NCBI RefSeq assembly: GCF_007859715.1
Contig: NZ_SJPG01000001.1
Coordinates: 4,490,728 to 4,554,727 of the forward strand
Length of the DNA: 64,000 nucleotides
DNA from: Rubinisphaera italica
Lineage (GTDB): Bacteria > Planctomycetota > Planctomycetia > Planctomycetales > Planctomycetaceae
Reading direction: 5' to 3'
Under the pieces are notes generated by a model. The model saw only the letters and a list, made by a program, of their open reading frames with translations. It did no database searches and was not told where the DNA came from. Below are positions 61,585 through 64,000 of the stretch, in pieces (position 1 is the stretch's first letter; each line of letters begins with the position of its first letter). The position numbers and the translations under genes were made by a program.

Positions 61585-61945
61585 CGAAGTCGTGATGTTC
61601 TGTCTTGACATTATTCGCCGCTTAATTTGAGAGTGGCATTCTCCGTGCAGTTATACTCCTGCCGCTCGTCGAATTTTTCCAGATCAGTAAAACCACGGTC
61701 TTCACTGGTTCGAAAATCTCCTCATTATGGCTTAACAGCTTATCATGTGTTGGCAATGCTCATTCACACCGCAGCAGCCAAAGTGCCGTCTCAAAAATTG
61801 CGTAATGCGAACCTTACTGGCGAATTCTTGTCAGACGATACAACCTTAACCACATTGTCAGAAAAAAGATTGAAATGAACCCGAAACAACCCTCACTCAT
61901 TGGAACGTCTTACATGAGCTTACCTTATCATCGGTCAACGATTAA

Positions 61946-63448
61946 ATGCGAAAAAATAAAATACGAGTGGTCATTGAAGAATTAGACCGTGAGTTGCTGA
62001 ACCATATTCATGGGCTTGGTCTTTCGACGGTGGAAGCCTACCGAGAATGGTGCGAACTAAATGGGTTCAGCCGAAAGCTCAAGAAGAGTTGGAATCAGCG
62101 TTCTCAGGAACGCAACTTCTCCCGACAGTCTGTCGCAATGGAAAGACTGCAAAGTCATCGACGTGAAAGTCGGAATCAGTCAGATGTTCTTCGTGAAGTG
62201 ATTGCTGGAGAACGATTAGAAAACGAGGTGACTTTACCTCACCTGAAACGGTTATGTGAAAACCTTCGAATAAGCCGTCGACCAAAGCATGAACGGCAAG
62301 CGAATCGAAAAGTTCTGCTTCGATTGTTCGAACATCTTCACAACTGTAGAGCCAAATTCTTTGACGGCTCACCAGCGGTCGCTTCATTGGGACAAATTTC
62401 GGGGAATACCTACGTCGAAGCTCTAGCTCAGCTTGCGGCTAACTCTTCTGCATGGCAGCGACCTGTCGAAGACTGGAAGCCACGCTCGCACAGCTCCTCT
62501 CGACAATTTGCGTCTCTGCTTCGACATCTGTTCGTAAAGTATGATGATGTCCCTCTATTTCTTGATACGGTTTGGTTCACAGGCAATCGGAAAGATGCGG
62601 CTGAGCGACGTTGCTGGTACATGCACGTTGGTCGGGGGCAGAACATTCGCCACTGTAAGTTGCCAATCACGCTGACGAAAAAAATGGCTCATCTGTTCAT
62701 TCGGTCTCCGAATGAGTTGACCATCGATCAAGCGCTCCGTTGGGCGCAGGTTCTTGGACTGGGTGGGGATGAACATCTTGCAAGAGCGATCGTTGGAACC
62801 AGACTGATCGATCAGTTCCATAATGATGAATTCTGGTCGTCAGTGATTCGCTGGTTCATTTCTCATCCGATGTTGGACCGAACACACGTTGGTCCAATTA
62901 TCGATTACCTCCAATATCAGCGGTTTGTCCCAGAGCATATTTATATTGCAAATGGACATCGAGAAGAAACAAGTCCGCCCCAGCCAAATTTGTCGATGAC
63001 TGGTCGGACTCCAGAATCATTATTACGTCAGGTCAATATTTGGCACCGCTATCTCAATAACGACAACCGATATCAGATTCGCCAATGGGAACCGTCAGGC
63101 ATTCAGGGATTTGAATTCATGGAGGGTTCTGAGAAAAAAGGATCATTAAGATATTGGACAATACGTGAGTTACTCAGCAGCAAAGCGTTGCTGGCAGAAG
63201 GGAAACAGATGAAGCATTGTGTCGCCACCTATGCAGATTCCTGCGCTCGGGGATATTGCTCGATATGGACATTGGAACTCGAATCGTTTGGAGGAATGTC
63301 AAAGGCGGTCACCATTGAAGTCCGTAAATCTGATCGAATGATCTGTCAGATTCGTGGTAAGGCTAATCGTCTTCCCAATGACAAGGAAAAACAAATGATT
63401 CAACGATGGGCTGATTCAGAAAGTTTGCGTATTGCGAGTTATATTTGA
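61946..63448 (+). CDS. PcfJ-like protein
   Basis: Near the C-terminus (about residues 415-470) lies the PcfJ-type signature ALLAEGKQMKHCVATYADSCARGYCSIWTLE, with an invariant HC pair, followed by AVTIEVRKSDRMICQIRGKANR. PcfJ was named from a conjugative plasmid of Enterococcus; its biochemical role is unknown. The rest of the 500-residue protein is helical and basic, with no signal or membrane segment. No relaxase or coupling protein gene is visible around it. A hairpin terminator follows about 80 bases after the stop. Confidence 0.78.
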   Translation: MRKNKIRVVIEELDRELLNHIHGLGLSTVEAYREWCELNGFSRKLKKSWNQRSQERNFSRQSVAMERLQSHRRESRNQSDVLREVIAGERLENEVTLPHLKRLCENLRISRRPKHERQANRKVLLRLFEHLHNCRAKFFDGSPAVASLGQISGNTYVEALAQLAANSSAWQRPVEDWKPRSHSSSRQFASLLRHLFVKYDDVPLFLDTVWFTGNRKDAAERRCWYMHVGRGQNIRHCKLPITLTKKMAHLFIRSPNELTIDQALRWAQVLGLGGDEHLARAIVGTRLIDQFHNDEFWSSVIRWFISHPMLDRTHVGPIIDYLQYQRFVPEHIYIANGHREETSPPQPNLSMTGRTPESLLRQVNIWHRYLNNDNRYQIRQWEPSGIQGFEFMEGSEKKGSLRYWTIRELLSSKALLAEGKQMKHCVATYADSCARGYCSIWTLELESFGGMSKAVTIEVRKSDRMICQIRGKANRLPNDKEKQMIQRWADSESLRIASYI

Positions 63449-63530
63449 GTTCCTAATTATTTTAGCGAGCCATAGAAAATGATCTTGAAAACAAATGACG
63501 TTCAATCAGGAATCAGGTATATTCTGAAAT

Positions 63531-63596
63531 GGTCGGGCTATTGTCGAGGTTCCTTCTAACACTTGAAATCTACTTCGACTGCTTCCCCGACCTTTT
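63531..63596 (+). terminator. Nested-stem terminator after the PcfJ-like gene
   Basis: The outer stem GGTCGGG (63531-63537) / CCCGACC (63586-63592) encloses an inner GTCGA/TCGAC stem and is followed directly by TTTTAATTT. The outer stem, the inner stem and the T-run fit an intrinsic terminator. Confidence 0.65.
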
Positions 63597-63608
63597 AATT
63601 TATTCATT

Positions 63609-64000
63609 ATGGAAATGATCACCCAAAATCATATTTATCTTTCGAAGCGGCTACGGGTACTCCTTCCTGTTGGTCATGGTGAGAATACGCCTGAATGCGT
63701 AGCGACAGCGGTTAAAAATCTCATGGCTTTGGGGTTTGGACTGAAAGAGACACTCATTGAGCGGTTAAGAACTCTCGATGATGCTCAAATATCAGCTTGG
63801 TATCAGTCCGTTTTACCGATACTTCAGGAGATGGTGGGGGCACATCGGAAGTTCACTCCGATGTACCCAAATTTCCCTCATCAAGTCATGGAAGCCTCAG
63901 AAGCGGAGTTGTTTTTCAATGCAATGACGCACTATTTTGGTTTTCATTTGTCAGATGCACTCGGTGATCCCAATCTTGTTGTTTTGCCAAATTATGATAA
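63609..64000 (+). CDS. Unknown protein (3' partial)
   Basis: An open frame from ATG 63609 (ATG 63615 is an alternative) runs without a stop to the right edge, giving 130 residues beginning MEMITQNHIYLSKRLRVLLP. Conserved-looking features are LPVGHGENTPECVATAVKNL, a helical middle part, and a YPNFPHQVMEASEAELFFNA block followed by MTHYFGFHLSDALGD. I recognise no family. There is no export signal. The gene is probably a cargo gene of the island, transcribed after the terminator of the PcfJ-like gene. Confidence 0.65.
   Translation, partial: MEMITQNHIYLSKRLRVLLPVGHGENTPECVATAVKNLMALGFGLKETLIERLRTLDDAQISAWYQSVLPILQEMVGAHRKFTPMYPNFPHQVMEASEAELFFNAMTHYFGFHLSDALGDPNLVVLPNYD

Larger units (their letters stand above)
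61381..61945. other. Island spacer holding a hairpin and direct repeat copy 2
   Basis: This 565-base spacer contains the hairpin at 61501-61529 and the direct repeat at 61541-61584. A TTGACA at about 61604 could be a -35 element but no convincing -10 follows at the right spacing. An 83-codon frame at 61627-61878 has no support. Confidence 0.45.

Noticed and set aside
61627..61878. 83-codon frame before the PcfJ-like gene
   Set aside because: Composition is unlike a folded protein and there is no ribosome-binding site; it could be a decayed gene but this cannot be supported.
59226..61945. Integron attC array suggested by hairpins and direct repeats
   Set aside because: The GTTRRRY/RYYYAAC core sites are absent and no integron-type integrase is present.

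Overview
The window looks like chromosomal DNA from a planctomycete (Planctomycetota, probably the Planctomycetaceae). It has roughly even base composition, many secreted proteins, DUF1549/DUF1553 (PSCyt/PSD) and DUF1501 proteins, two FGE-type sulfatases, PQQ-like and NHL beta-propellers, a PPC-domain protein, SOUL and LRR proteins, a Pkn-type kinase and an unusual BamA. Genus assignment is an inference from gene families; no rRNA gene is present.

Layout. 1-8.4 kb: a truncated dimethylformamidase-like gene, a five-bladed-propeller glycosidase-like protein, then a DUF1549/1553 - DUF1501 - PPC set on the + strand. 8.5-12.3 kb: glcF (-) divergent from nadC (+), a DUF3500 lipase-like protein of unknown role, a strong hairpin terminator and tRNA-Leu(UAG). 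12.3-19.2 kb (- strand): a beta-propeller, a conserved unknown, holA, a dispersed CACAGAGG repeat pair, a beta-class DNA methyltransferase with an unrecognised C-terminal extension, and a sulfatase. 19.7-31.4 kb: a 1060-residue TPR protein and an ExbB/TolQ-like channel without ExbD, trmB, an esterase with a zinc-ribbon neighbour, a second sulfatase, a sigma-54-type activator lacking the sigma-54 contact loop, and a DUF58 protein. 31.5-42.7 kb: SIS isomerase, NfeD-like membrane protein, prolyl hydroxylase, ADP-ribosylglycohydrolase, SDR, a haem-motif/alpha-toroid protein, a membrane-anchored ACP-like protein, SOUL protein, thioredoxin-like lipoprotein, Ser/Thr kinase and a second DUF1501 protein. 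42.8-56.6 kb: BamA with a lipobox and a long POTRA insertion, an MPGP-type phosphatase, tdh, a degenerate SGNH-like protein, a GYF_2 protein, a RegB-type redox histidine kinase, and a two-gene unit made of an NHL propeller and a PhnD-PQQ fusion.

56.8-64 kb is accessory. A 49-bp 3' half of a tRNA-Val(GAC) gene (57227-57275) is the left attachment scar of an integrated island that continues past the right edge. Just inside it lies a tyrosine recombinase with a ribbon-helix-helix-like tail and operator-like half-sites upstream. Behind it are an LRR remnant, a pair of 44-nt direct repeats, several unknown genes (one DUF6933-like), a PcfJ-like gene and the start of another unknown gene. A truncated integrase N-terminus just outside the attachment scar suggests repeated insertion at this site.

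The most interesting observations are: the methyltransferase C-terminus aligning with a GIY-YIG nuclease in which the catalytic Glu is Gln; the membrane-anchored acyl-carrier-like domain with Lys at the phosphopantetheine Ser position; the PhnD-propeller/NHL pair rich in unexplained Cys motifs; the BamA variant; and the tRNA-Val island.
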